This document shows, piece after piece, positions 17,538 to 25,984 of a DNA stretch of 64,000 nucleotides (position 1 is the stretch's first letter; each line of letters opens with the position of its first letter). The stretch spans positions 372,001 to 436,000 of the forward strand of contig NC_014410.1 in the NCBI RefSeq assembly GCF_000145615.1, given 5' to 3'. Origin of the DNA: Thermoanaerobacterium thermosaccharolyticum DSM 571. GTDB lineage: Bacteria > Bacillota > Thermoanaerobacteria > Thermoanaerobacterales > Thermoanaerobacteraceae. The notes under the pieces were generated by a model that had not been told where the DNA came from, did no database searches, and saw nothing but the letters and a program-made list of their open reading frames with translations. Made by a program: the position numbers and the translations under genes.

Positions 17538-19574
17538 ATGAAAGATTATAAAACGCAACAAATAAGAAATGTTGGATTGGTTTCGCACGGTGGAGCTGGA
17601 AAGACGACGCTGACAGAAGCATTACTGTACAATGCAAAAGCCATAGATAGGATTGGGCGCGTAGAAGACGGAACAACAGTATCTGATTATGATCCTGAGG
17701 AAATTTCGAGACAATTTTCAATATCTACTTCTGTAATTCCGATTGAATGGAAAGATTACAAGTTAAATGTTCTTGACACACCAGGATATTTTGATTTTTT
17801 TGGTGAAGTTATAAGCGGTTTAAAAGCTGCCGATAGTGCTGTATTAGTTGTTTGTGCTGCATCAGGGGTTGAAGTTGGCACTGAAAAATCGTTTCACATA
17901 CTAGAAGAGGAAAATCTCCCCACAGTAATATTTATAAATAAGATGGATAGAGAAAATGCTGATTATTATAAGACATTAAACCAGTTAAGAGATAAATTTG
18001 GAAACAAAGTTGTACCGATGACACTGCCAATTGGAAGTGAACACAGTTTCACTGGTTATGTAGACCTTATCACAAATAAAGCATACGTTTACAATCAAAA
18101 AGGAATTGAAGAGGCTGATGTGCCTAAAGATATGGAAGAAAATGCACAAAAATTCAGGGAGGAACTTATAGAGGATATTGCAGAGAATGATGAGGCACTG
18201 TTGGAAAAGTTTTTTGCGGGAGAAGAACTTTCAAAGGATGAACTTCTTCATGGGTTAAAGGAAGGAGTAAAAAGCAGGGATATTTTTCCTGTCATCTGTG
18301 GTTCAAGCTTAAAAAATATAGGTATAGATGTATTATTAAATATAATGACAGATGTTTTACCATCACCTGATGAGGTCAATAAATTTGGTGCTGTATCTGA
18401 TGTAAATAAGCCGTATTCAGCATTTGTATTTAAGACGATAGCAGATCCATTTGTTGGAAAGCTGTCAATCTTTAGAGTCATATCTGGCTTTATTACATCT
18501 GATTCAACTGTATTTAATGGCACAAAGAAAGCAAATGAAAAAATTGGTCAGCTTTATATACTGAGAGGGAAGAAACAGATGCCTGTTTCAAAGCTTGTTG
18601 CTGGCGATATTGGAGCATGTGCAAAATTACAATTTACCATGACAGGTGATACCCTATGCGATCCGGCAAATCAGGTAGAGTTTGGCCCGATTTCGTTTCC
18701 TGAACCAACTTTAGCATTGGCGATCGAGCCAAAAGCGAAAGGTGATGAAGATAAGATTAGCAGCGGATTGCAAAGGCTTCAGGAAGAAGATCAGACATTT
18801 AAAGTCGAGAAGAATGTGGAAACAGGACAGGTTATAGTTTATGGCATGGGTGAACAGCATATAGAAGTACTATCTAAAAAATTGCAAAGCAAATTTGGCG
18901 TAGAATGTGTTCTTACAGAGCCCATAATACCATATAGGGAAACAATCAAGGGCAAATCGAAGGTGGAAGGCAAGCATAAAAAACAAACTGGCGGGCATGG
19001 ACAGTATGGTCATGTCTGGATAGAATTTGAACCCTACAAAGAGGGAGAATTTAAATTTGAAGATAAGATATTCGGTGGTGCTGTTCCAAAGCAGTATATT
19101 CCTGCAGTTGAAAAAGGGCTTAGAGAATGTATAAAAGAAGGTGTACTGGCTAGGTATCCCGTTGTAAATATAAAGGCTACTCTTTTGGATGGCTCTTATC
19201 ATCCAGTAGATTCATCTGAGATGGCGTTTAAGGTGGCTGCATCCATAGCGTTTAAAAAAGGAATGGAGGAGGCAAATCCAGTCTTGCTGGAGCCCATAAT
19301 GCATGTTGAGGTAACAGTTCCTGAGGAGTATATGGGAGATGTCATTGGAGATTTAAATAAAAGAAGAGGCCGTATACTGGGAATGGAGTCTGAAGGAGAG
19401 ATGGAAGTAGTGACAGCGGAAGTGCCTCAGGCTGAAATGGCTAAGTATGCTACCGATTTGAGGTCATTAACGCATGCAAGAGGAGAATTCAAGATGTCCT
19501 TCGCTCGTTATGAGGAGGCTCCATCTGTTGTTGCTGAAAAAGTAATAGAAGCGAGAAAAAAAGTTCAGGTGTAA
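17538..19574 (+). CDS. EF-G-like translational GTPase (second EF-G paralogue)
   Basis: 678 residues with all five EF-G domains. G1 is SHGGAGKTT rather than the AHIDAGKTT of the canonical fusA at 53715; G3 is DTPGYFDF (canonical DTPGHVDF); G4 is NKMD. Switch I reads RQFSIS where elongating EF-G has RGITIT, and the catalytic His of the G3 loop is replaced by Tyr. Domain IV retains GGHGQYGHV. These features are those of EF-G2-type paralogues, whose role (recycling, or a specialised function) varies between species. It is not in the str operon; it has its own terminator and the SD AGGGGG at 17526. Confidence 0.88.
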   Translation: MKDYKTQQIRNVGLVSHGGAGKTTLTEALLYNAKAIDRIGRVEDGTTVSDYDPEEISRQFSISTSVIPIEWKDYKLNVLDTPGYFDFFGEVISGLKAADSAVLVVCAASGVEVGTEKSFHILEEENLPTVIFINKMDRENADYYKTLNQLRDKFGNKVVPMTLPIGSEHSFTGYVDLITNKAYVYNQKGIEEADVPKDMEENAQKFREELIEDIAENDEALLEKFFAGEELSKDELLHGLKEGVKSRDIFPVICGSSLKNIGIDVLLNIMTDVLPSPDEVNKFGAVSDVNKPYSAFVFKTIADPFVGKLSIFRVISGFITSDSTVFNGTKKANEKIGQLYILRGKKQMPVSKLVAGDIGACAKLQFTMTGDTLCDPANQVEFGPISFPEPTLALAIEPKAKGDEDKISSGLQRLQEEDQTFKVEKNVETGQVIVYGMGEQHIEVLSKKLQSKFGVECVLTEPIIPYRETIKGKSKVEGKHKKQTGGHGQYGHVWIEFEPYKEGEFKFEDKIFGGAVPKQYIPAVEKGLRECIKEGVLARYPVVNIKATLLDGSYHPVDSSEMAFKVAASIAFKKGMEEANPVLLEPIMHVEVTVPEEYMGDVIGDLNKRRGRILGMESEGEMEVVTAEVPQAEMAKYATDLRSLTHARGEFKMSFARYEEAPSVVAEKVIEARKKVQV

Positions 19575-19578
19575 ATGT

Positions 19579-19616
19579 ATAGGGCTTAAAGTATGTAGCT
19601 TTAAGCCCTATTTTTA
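19579..19616 (+). terminator. Rho-independent terminator after the EF-G paralogue
   Basis: ATAGGGCTTAAAG (19579-19591), loop TATGTAG, CTTTAAGCCCTAT (19599-19611), then TTTT. Confidence 0.92.
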
Positions 19617-19684
19617 ACGATTGATATATTTAAGCAGAAAATACATAAAAAAACAAGACATTAAATTGCGAATTTTGGAGTATT

Positions 19685-19766
19685 TACAGTATATTTTATC
19701 TATTTACCAGTCTAAAGTGATAGATATTAGGATGATTATGATATATAATATTCTTAATATACTGTA
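19685..19766 (+). repeat. Widely spaced 11-bp inverted repeat upstream of malic enzyme
   Basis: TACAGTATATT (19685-19695) and its exact reverse complement AATATACTGTA (19756-19766), 60 bases apart. The second copy ends 19 bases before the ATG, close to the ribosome binding site. Possible paired operator or long-range RNA stem. Confidence 0.45.
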
Positions 19767-19785
19767 TACTTTAAGGAGGGTAATA

Positions 19786-21003
19786 ATGGATTTAAGAGAA
19801 GAAGCGCTGAAATTACATAAGGATAACCAAGGGAAGATAAGCATTTTAAGTAAAGTGCCAGTCAATGATTCAAAAGATTTGTCGCTGGCGTATACGCCTG
19901 GTGTTGCCGAGCCGTGTAAAGAGATACATAAAAACCCTGACATGATATACGACTACACAAACAAAGGAAATTTTGTAGCAGTTGTTACAGACGGTTCTGC
20001 TGTATTAGGATTGGGGGATATAGGGGCAATGGCAGGAATGCCTGTCATGGAAGGAAAAGCTGTCTTATTCAAAGAATTTGGCGGAATTGATGCATTTCCA
20101 ATATGCATTGGGACAAAAGATGTGGATAAAATCGTTGAAACGGTTATAAACATATCGCCAACTTTTGGTGGAATAAATCTTGAAGATATATCGGCACCTA
20201 GGTGTTTTGAAATCGAGGAAAGGTTAAAAAAAGCTCTTAAAATTCCTGTATTTCATGATGACCAGCACGGGACGGCTGTAGTTGTATTTGCCGGATTAAT
20301 TAATGCCTTAAAGATTGTAAACAAAAATCTTAAAAGTATAAAAGCGGTGATAAACGGTGCGGGTGCGGCAGGGATAGCTATTGCAAAACTGCTTATAAGT
20401 GCTGGAATCGGCGATGTCATTTTGTGTGACAGAAAAGGCATCATATACGAAGAAAGACAAGATACGGACTCATCAAAAATATCAATAGCTAAAATTACGA
20501 ATAAGGATAAATTAAAAGGTACATTGAAAGATGCTCTTATTGGTGCTGATGTATTTATAGGAGTATCCGCTCCTAACATTGTAACAAAAGACATGGTAAA
20601 GGCAATGAATAGCGATGCAATTGTATTTGCACTGGCAAATCCGGTACCCGAGATATATCCGGATGTGGCTAAAGAAGGTGGTGCAAGAGTGATTGGAACA
20701 GGAAGGTCTGATTTTCCTAACCAGATAAATAATGTTCTGGCTTTTCCTGGTATATTTAGAGGTGCACTTGAAGTAAGGGCAACGGAAATCAATGAGGAAA
20801 TGAAGATTCAAGCTGCATATGCTATTGCAAGCTTGGTCTCTGATGAAGAATTAAAAGAAGATTATATAATACCAAAGGCATTTGACAAAAGAGTAGCTAA
20901 GACGGTAGCCGCAAATGTCGCTAAGGCAGCGATGGACACTAAAGTTGCTAATTTAAATGTAGATTTAGTTGAATTAGAGAAAAAATTAAATAAAATTTTA
21001 TAG
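19786..21003 (+). CDS. Malic enzyme (oxaloacetate-decarboxylating malate dehydrogenase)
   Basis: 405 residues, the short bacterial form without a phosphotransacetylase domain. It decarboxylates malate to pyruvate with NAD(P)+. Visible: SLAYTPGVAEPC, TDGSAVLGLGDIGAMAGMPVMEGK, metal-binding region GGINLEDISAPRCFEIEERL...VFHDDQHGTAVV, and the Rossmann motif INGAGAAGIAIAKLL. The frame is open back to 19621, but AAGGAGG at 19773-19779 places the start at ATG 19786. Its end is followed by a hairpin that also involves the ribosome binding site of the next small gene. Confidence 0.94.
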   Translation: MDLREEALKLHKDNQGKISILSKVPVNDSKDLSLAYTPGVAEPCKEIHKNPDMIYDYTNKGNFVAVVTDGSAVLGLGDIGAMAGMPVMEGKAVLFKEFGGIDAFPICIGTKDVDKIVETVINISPTFGGINLEDISAPRCFEIEERLKKALKIPVFHDDQHGTAVVVFAGLINALKIVNKNLKSIKAVINGAGAAGIAIAKLLISAGIGDVILCDRKGIIYEERQDTDSSKISIAKITNKDKLKGTLKDALIGADVFIGVSAPNIVTKDMVKAMNSDAIVFALANPVPEIYPDVAKEGGARVIGTGRSDFPNQINNVLAFPGIFRGALEVRATEINEEMKIQAAYAIASLVSDEELKEDYIIPKAFDKRVAKTVAANVAKAAMDTKVANLNVDLVELEKKLNKIL

Positions 21004-21013
21004 TATGAATTAG

Positions 21014-21061
21014 CCTCCTTTGCTAAAAATATAGTATAAAATCTATTAAAGGAGGTTTTTT
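21014..21061 (+). terminator. Long-loop hairpin with T run that also hides a Shine-Dalgarno sequence
   Basis: CCTCCTTT (21014-21021) pairs perfectly with AAAGGAGG (21048-21055), which is followed by TTTTTT and then ATG 21062. It can end the malic enzyme transcript; in read-through RNA it would occlude the ribosome binding site of the following gene. Confidence 0.5.
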
Positions 21062-21271
21062 ATGTATTTAAATAGCAGACTTTCTAAGACATACAATTAT
21101 CATGATTATGAATATTTTAATATGAATACTGATATTAATAAAATATTTAGAATATATTCGAAATTAAAGATGACTGAAAAAAACGATGAATATATAGATA
21201 TTTATAATGATTTTTACTGTAATTATGATACGTGTATAGGTGAAAATAAAAGCAGTGACGAGGAAAAATAA
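21062..21271 (+). CDS. 69-residue hypothetical protein, Tyr/Asn/Asp-rich
   Basis: Begins MYLNSRLSKTYNYHDYEYFN and ends GENKSSDEEK; acidic, with two Cys (YCNYDTC) and no membrane segment. AAAGGAGG six bases before the ATG is an ideal ribosome binding site, the main support for it being real. A TATAAA at 21035-21040 inside the hairpin loop could be its -10 box, which would put the transcript start near 21047 and leave the Shine-Dalgarno free. No family recognised. It is upstream of, but separated from, the ctsR promoter. Confidence 0.55.
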   Translation: MYLNSRLSKTYNYHDYEYFNMNTDINKIFRIYSKLKMTEKNDEYIDIYNDFYCNYDTCIGENKSSDEEK

Positions 21272-21343
21272 ATAAATAAAAGTTAATATAAATTAAACAG
21301 CGTTTAATCAAGATAATTATGGTAAAATAGCTTAAAATTACTG

Positions 21344-21371
21344 TTGACGTATCATAAAAAAGGAATAAAAT
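21344..21371 (+). promoter_or_regulatory. Promoter of the ctsR operon
   Basis: TTGACG (21344-21349), 16-base spacer, TAAAAT (21366-21371). The CtsR operator begins 11 bases downstream of the -10 box. Confidence 0.7.
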
Positions 21372-21381
21372 AGTAAGTGAA

Positions 21382-21398
21382 AGTCAAAGAAAGTCAAA
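21382..21398 (+). promoter_or_regulatory. CtsR operator
   Basis: Direct heptad repeat AGTCAAA-GAA-AGTCAAA, an exact fit to the CtsR box (RGTCAAANNNRGTCAAA). A third, imperfect heptad AGTGAAA (21376-21382) abuts it. It covers the expected transcription start, so CtsR would repress its own operon until heat stress. Confidence 0.93.
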
Positions 21399-21418
21399 GT
21401 AAGAAAAGTGGTGATGGG

Positions 21419-21874
21419 ATGGCAAGGTTAAGCGATTTGATTGAAGATTTTATAAAAAGCTTGATTGAAGAAGCTGATGAAGAATATGTAGAAATTAAAA
21501 GGAATGAACTTGCTAACATCTTTAACTGCGCACCATCACAAATAAATTACGTATTAGAAACAAGGTTTAATCTATCTAATGGATACATCATTGAAAGTAG
21601 ACGTGGTGGTGGAGGATATATAAAAATAATTAAAAAGCCAGTTTCAAAGGATTGGGTATCAAAACTTATTTCAGATATAGGTGACAACATTACGGAAAGC
21701 AAAAGCAGGCTTTATATTGATGCTTTATTGGAACATAATTTGATAACTGAAAGGGAGGCAGCATTGATGAAATCTGTATTGAATGAAAAGATACTGCCTG
21801 TATCACAATATGAAAAGCCAATATTGCGAGCAATACTTTTAAAAGTTATGCTTGCTGAGCTTTCAAATAATTGA
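21419..21874 (+). CDS. ctsR: Heat-shock transcriptional repressor CtsR
   Basis: 151 residues, the usual length. Winged-helix repressor of clp genes: LSDLIEDFIKSLI, IKRNELANIFNCAPSQINYVLETRF (helix-turn-helix) and the glycine-rich wing ESRRGGGGYIKI, whose glycines act as the heat sensor. The longer frame from 21377 overlaps the operator; ATG 21419 gives the family start MARLSDLIE but has only a weak GGTG ribosome binding site. First gene of ctsR-mcsA-mcsB-clpC. Confidence 0.97.
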   Translation: MARLSDLIEDFIKSLIEEADEEYVEIKRNELANIFNCAPSQINYVLETRFNLSNGYIIESRRGGGGYIKIIKKPVSKDWVSKLISDIGDNITESKSRLYIDALLEHNLITEREAALMKSVLNEKILPVSQYEKPILRAILLKVMLAELSNN

Positions 21875-21888
21875 AAGGAGTGGTTAAA

Positions 21889-22416
21889 ATGTTGTGTGAT
21901 AAATGTAAAGAAAGACCAGCTACAGTTCATTATACGCAAATAATTAATGGTGTAAAGACGGAGATGAATCTATGTGAACAATGTGCCCAGGAAGAGGGTT
22001 TATTAAACAGCGAAACTTTCTCTCCATTTGTAAATTTTGCACCATTTTCTGTGCAGGACTTGCTGGCTGGACTTATGAATTTTCTGCCTAATACAGGAAG
22101 TACTTACGTGGAAGAACAGCTTAAGTGTGATAATTGCGGTATGACATATGATAGATTTAGGGAAACAGGAAGGCTTGGATGCAGCAGATGCTATGATTCA
22201 TTTGCAGATGAATTGAATCCACTTATAAGGAGAATTCATGGAAGTATTGGACATAGAGGGAAGATTCCAAGAAAAACAGGTGGCGTTTTAAGGGCAAAGA
22301 GGGAAATAGAGGAGTTGAAAGCAAAGCTTGAAAAAGCAGTAAAAGAGGAAGCCTTTGAAGAGGCAGCCAAATTAAGGGATAAAATCAGAGAACTTGAGAA
22401 AAAGTACGGAAAGTAG
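21889..22416 (+). CDS. mcsA: McsA, zinc-finger activator of the McsB arginine kinase
   Basis: 175 residues. Two CxxC zinc-finger pairs near the N terminus (MLCDKCKERPA and LCEQCAQEEG), a second set in the middle (LKCDNCGMTYDRF and GCSRCYDSF), and a C-terminal UVR helical domain (EELKAKLEKAVKEEAFEEAAKLRDKIREL). McsA binds and stimulates McsB and helps target CtsR to ClpCP. GAAAGGAG is 8 bases before ATG 21889. It directly precedes mcsB. Confidence 0.95.
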   Translation: MLCDKCKERPATVHYTQIINGVKTEMNLCEQCAQEEGLLNSETFSPFVNFAPFSVQDLLAGLMNFLPNTGSTYVEEQLKCDNCGMTYDRFRETGRLGCSRCYDSFADELNPLIRRIHGSIGHRGKIPRKTGGVLRAKREIEELKAKLEKAVKEEAFEEAAKLRDKIRELEKKYGK

Positions 22417-22425
22417 GTGGCAGAA

Positions 22426-23433
22426 ATGTTTGATCACGATAATGATGTTGTGATATCCAGCAGAATCAGACTTGCTAGGAATTTAAGTGACATTCCTTTT
22501 CCGTCCGTTATGACGGAGAGTGAAGCAGACAAAGTGAAGGAATTGGTGAAAAAGGCCATATTTGACAGCAAGACAATCCTTTCAACACAGTTTTCTGAAT
22601 ACGACATGAAAAAAATAACTCCTTTAGAGAGGCAGTCTCTTGTCGAAAGACACTTGATAAGTCCCGATCTTGCTCAGAATACAAAAAATGGCAGTGCCCT
22701 TATTAAAAATGATGGTACTATCAGTATAATGATTAATGAGGAAGACCATCTGAGGATACAGACGATTTTTAACGGTCTTAATTTGAAAGAAGCTTGGGAT
22801 CTGGCTGATAAGATAGATGATTTGATAGAAGAAAACTTAAGTTATGCTTTTAATGAAAAATTAGGTTATCTTACAGCATGCCCTACGAATGTTGGAACTG
22901 GTATAAGAGCATCTGTAATGGTGCACCTTCCGGCTCTTACAATAACAGGCCAAATAGGAAATATACTTAACTCTGTGTCGAAAATCGGCATAGCTGTAAG
23001 AGGAATGTACGGAGAGGGCACTCAGTCATTAGGTGATATTTATCAGATATCTAATCAGGTTACTTTAGGTCAGAGTGAAATTGAGATAATTGAAAATTTG
23101 GAAGGAATTGTAAAACAGATTATAAACAATGAAAGAAAAGCTAGAGAAGATCTGTATAAGAGAAGAAAAGTACAAATTGAAGACAGGATAGGAAGAGCGT
23201 ATGGACTTCTGACAAATGCAAAAGTCATGTCGACGCAGGAATTTATGAGGCTTATTTCAGATGTAAGGTTAGGTGCTGTTTTAAACATTATAAACATAGA
23301 CATTCAAAAAATAGATGAAATAACAACACATATTCAGCCAGGAAATTTACAAAAAATAATAGGGAAGCAGTTGGAACCATATGAGAGAGATGTAAAGAGA
23401 GCTGAATATGTATCAAAATTAATCAGAAGTTAA
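22426..23433 (+). CDS. mcsB: Protein-arginine kinase McsB
   Basis: 335 residues. Phosphagen-kinase-type enzyme that marks proteins with phosphoarginine for ClpC-ClpP. Visible: VVISSRIRLARNL near the N terminus, NEEDHLRIQ, the catalytic Cys loop YLTACPTNVGTGIRAS, RGMYGEGTQSLGDIYQISNQVTLG, and the C-terminal phosphoarginine-binding RDVKRA. The N terminus lacks about 15 residues (the usual ...SSWM..GPESD segment); the frame is closed by the mcsA stop, so this is genuine. GTG 22417 is possible, but AGGTGG at 22415-22420 suits ATG 22426. Confidence 0.94.
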   Translation: MFDHDNDVVISSRIRLARNLSDIPFPSVMTESEADKVKELVKKAIFDSKTILSTQFSEYDMKKITPLERQSLVERHLISPDLAQNTKNGSALIKNDGTISIMINEEDHLRIQTIFNGLNLKEAWDLADKIDDLIEENLSYAFNEKLGYLTACPTNVGTGIRASVMVHLPALTITGQIGNILNSVSKIGIAVRGMYGEGTQSLGDIYQISNQVTLGQSEIEIIENLEGIVKQIINNERKAREDLYKRRKVQIEDRIGRAYGLLTNAKVMSTQEFMRLISDVRLGAVLNIINIDIQKIDEITTHIQPGNLQKIIGKQLEPYERDVKRAEYVSKLIRS

Positions 23434-23454
23434 TATAACAGGAGGTGCATTGTA

Positions 23455-25887
23455 ATGGCAATGTTTGGAAGATTTTCAGAGAAGGCACAGAAAGTGCTTT
23501 ATCAGGCACAAGAGGAGGCACGTTCTCTCTATCACAATTATGTGGGAACAGAGCACATTCTTTTAGGTCTTATTAAAGAAGAAGATGGAATAGCATCGAG
23601 AGTTCTTAAAAATCTCGGTGTAACGTATGATGATATAAGGGCAAAGGTAGAGACTTTGATTGGAATGGGCAATGTACCAGGAGATGTTGTGGGATATACT
23701 CCTAGAGCAAAGAGGGTTTTAGAGCTTAGTTTTGCTGAGGCCAGGAGATTTAATACGAATTATATTGGTACAGAGCACATTTTATTAGGGTTAATAAGAG
23801 AAGGCGAAGGTGTAGCAGTAAGGATATTGATGGAGTTAGGTGTGGATTTTAACAGAGTTAGAGAAGAGATAGTAAAGATGGTCAGTGAAGAACCTTCTGG
23901 TGCCGCAAATAAGGCACAAAGGGCTAAAAATACTAATACACCTAATTTAAACCAGTTTGGAAGGGATCTAACGGATCTCGCTAGAGAAGGGAAGTTGGAT
24001 CCAGTTATAGGGCGTGAAAAAGAAATAGAAAGAGTAATACAGATATTAAGCAGAAGAACTAAAAATAACCCATGTCTTATAGGAGAGCCTGGAGTTGGAA
24101 AAACAGCAATTGCTGAAGGATTGGCGGAAGCAATTGAAAGCGGTACAATACCAGAAATCCTTAAAGGTAAACGTGTTGTAACTTTGGATATGGCTTCAAT
24201 GGTTGCAGGCACAAAATATAGAGGAGAATTTGAGGATAGGCTAAAAAATGTTTTAAATGAAGTCATAAAGGCAGGAAATGTCATACTGTTCATAGATGAG
24301 TTACACACAATAATAGGAGCTGGTGCTGCTGAGGGCGCAATAGATGCATCCAATATTTTAAAACCTGCCCTTGCAAGAGGAGAAATACAAGTAATAGGTG
24401 CGACGACTATAGATGAGTATCGGAAATACATTGAGAAAGACCCAGCGCTCGAAAGAAGATTTCAACCTATAATGGTTGAAGAGCCGTCTGTAGAAGAAAC
24501 GATTGAAATATTAAAAGGGCTTAGAGATAAATATGAGGCACACCACAGAGTAAAAATTACGGATGAAGCTATTGAGGCTGCTGCAAAACTTTCACACAGG
24601 TATATAACAGATAGATATCTGCCTGACAAGGCTATAGATCTTATAGATGAAGCTGCATCAAGGGTAAGATTAAAAACAGTTACAGCTCCACCAGAGATAA
24701 AAGAGTTAGAAGAAAAATTAAATATGTTGAATAAGGATAAAGAAGAGGCAATTAGAACGCAAGAGTACGAAAAGGCTGCTAAAATAAGGGATGAAGAGCA
24801 AAAGATAAAAGAACAGTTGGAGAATTTAAAATCAAAGTGGCAGCAGAATTCATTGGTAAAAGATAAAAGCGTCGGTGCTGAGGAGATTTCTCAGATTGTA
24901 TCACTGTGGACTGGAATTCCAACACAAAAATTGGCTCAAGAAGAGTCAGAGAGGCTTCTGCATTTAGAGGAGATCCTACACAAACGTGTAATAGGACAGG
25001 ATGAAGCAGTTGACGCTGTAGCAAGAGCAATAAGGAGGGCAAGAGTTGGATTAAAAGATCCTAGAAGACCTATCGGATCGTTCATATTCTTGGGACCAAC
25101 TGGTGTTGGCAAGACAGAGCTTAGCAAAGCATTAGCCGAAGCCATGTTTGGCGATGAGTCAGCAATAGTTAGAATAGATATGTCAGAATATATGGAAAAA
25201 TTCTCTGTTTCAAGGCTTATTGGCTCACCTCCTGGATATGTAGGATATGAAGAAGGCGGAGAACTTACAGAGAAAATAAGAAGGAAACCATATTCTGTGA
25301 TTCTCTTTGATGAGATTGAAAAGGCGCATCCTGATGTCTTCAATATACTTCTGCAGATTTTAGACGATGGAAGGCTAACGGATTCAAAAGGCAGGACAGT
25401 AGACTTTAAGAATACGCTTATAATAATGACTTCTAATGTTGGTGCACAGCTTATAAAGAAGCAGACAACTTTAGGATTTATGCCTGAAGGCGAAGAAAAT
25501 AAGGCATCATACGAAAAGATGAAAGAAAACATCTTAGATGAGCTCAAAAAGTCATTTAGGCCTGAGTTTCTAAACAGGATAGATGATATTATCGTATTCC
25601 GTCAATTGACACAGGACGACATAAGAAAAATTACTGATTTGATGATAGCTGATTTAAATAAGAGACTGAAGGACAATAATATTAGCCTTGAATTTACAGA
25701 TGATGCTAAAGAGGAGCTTTTAAAAGAAGGCTATGATGTAACGTATGGTGCAAGACCTTTAAGAAGGGCTATACAAAAAGTTGTTGAAAGTGAGCTTTCA
25801 GAATTGATGTTGAAAGGTGAAGTAAAATCCGGTGATAAAATTTTAGTGAAGCTGAAAGACGGAAAATTTGATTTTACTAAAGTGTAA
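23455..25887 (+). CDS. clpC: ATP-dependent Clp protease ATP-binding subunit ClpC
   Basis: 810 residues. Hexameric AAA+ unfoldase that feeds ClpP and reads McsB phosphoarginine marks. N domain with the two Clp repeats (residues 1-145, [13 protein letters not shown] and [13 protein letters not shown]), AAA-1 with Walker A GEPGVGKT (about 209) and Walker B ILFIDELH, a UVR-bearing middle domain ([22 protein letters not shown]), and AAA-2 with GPTGVGKT and [12 protein letters not shown]. The ClpP-docking loop region GFM ([10 protein letters not shown]) is present. AGGAGGTG precedes ATG 23455. Last gene of the CtsR operon. Confidence 0.97.
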   Translation: MAMFGRFSEKAQKVLYQAQEEARSLYHNYVGTEHILLGLIKEEDGIASRVLKNLGVTYDDIRAKVETLIGMGNVPGDVVGYTPRAKRVLELSFAEARRFNTNYIGTEHILLGLIREGEGVAVRILMELGVDFNRVREEIVKMVSEEPSGAANKAQRAKNTNTPNLNQFGRDLTDLAREGKLDPVIGREKEIERVIQILSRRTKNNPCLIGEPGVGKTAIAEGLAEAIESGTIPEILKGKRVVTLDMASMVAGTKYRGEFEDRLKNVLNEVIKAGNVILFIDELHTIIGAGAAEGAIDASNILKPALARGEIQVIGATTIDEYRKYIEKDPALERRFQPIMVEEPSVEETIEILKGLRDKYEAHHRVKITDEAIEAAAKLSHRYITDRYLPDKAIDLIDEAASRVRLKTVTAPPEIKELEEKLNMLNKDKEEAIRTQEYEKAAKIRDEEQKIKEQLENLKSKWQQNSLVKDKSVGAEEISQIVSLWTGIPTQKLAQEESERLLHLEEILHKRVIGQDEAVDAVARAIRRARVGLKDPRRPIGSFIFLGPTGVGKTELSKALAEAMFGDESAIVRIDMSEYMEKFSVSRLIGSPPGYVGYEEGGELTEKIRRKPYSVILFDEIEKAHPDVFNILLQILDDGRLTDSKGRTVDFKNTLIIMTSNVGAQLIKKQTTLGFMPEGEENKASYEKMKENILDELKKSFRPEFLNRIDDIIVFRQLTQDDIRKITDLMIADLNKRLKDNNISLEFTDDAKEELLKEGYDVTYGARPLRRAIQKVVESELSELMLKGEVKSGDKILVKLKDGKFDFTKV

Positions 25888-25896
25888 ATTGATTTT

Positions 25897-25931
25897 GGGG
25901 ATGCCCTCGTCAGCGAGGGTGCCCTATTTTT
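25897..25931 (+). terminator. Terminator after clpC
   Basis: CCCTCG (25904-25909), loop TCAG, CGAGGG (25914-25919), extended outward by GGG/CCC, followed by TATTTTTA. Confidence 0.75.
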
Positions 25932-25984
25932 ATTGCTTTCTATGTTATAATAAATATAGATTAAATTGGAAAGTCGGTGGCAAA

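Noticed and set aside
23760..24431. 223-codon open frame on the - strand inside clpC
   Set aside because: Same reasons: complete overlap with clpC and shadow-like composition.
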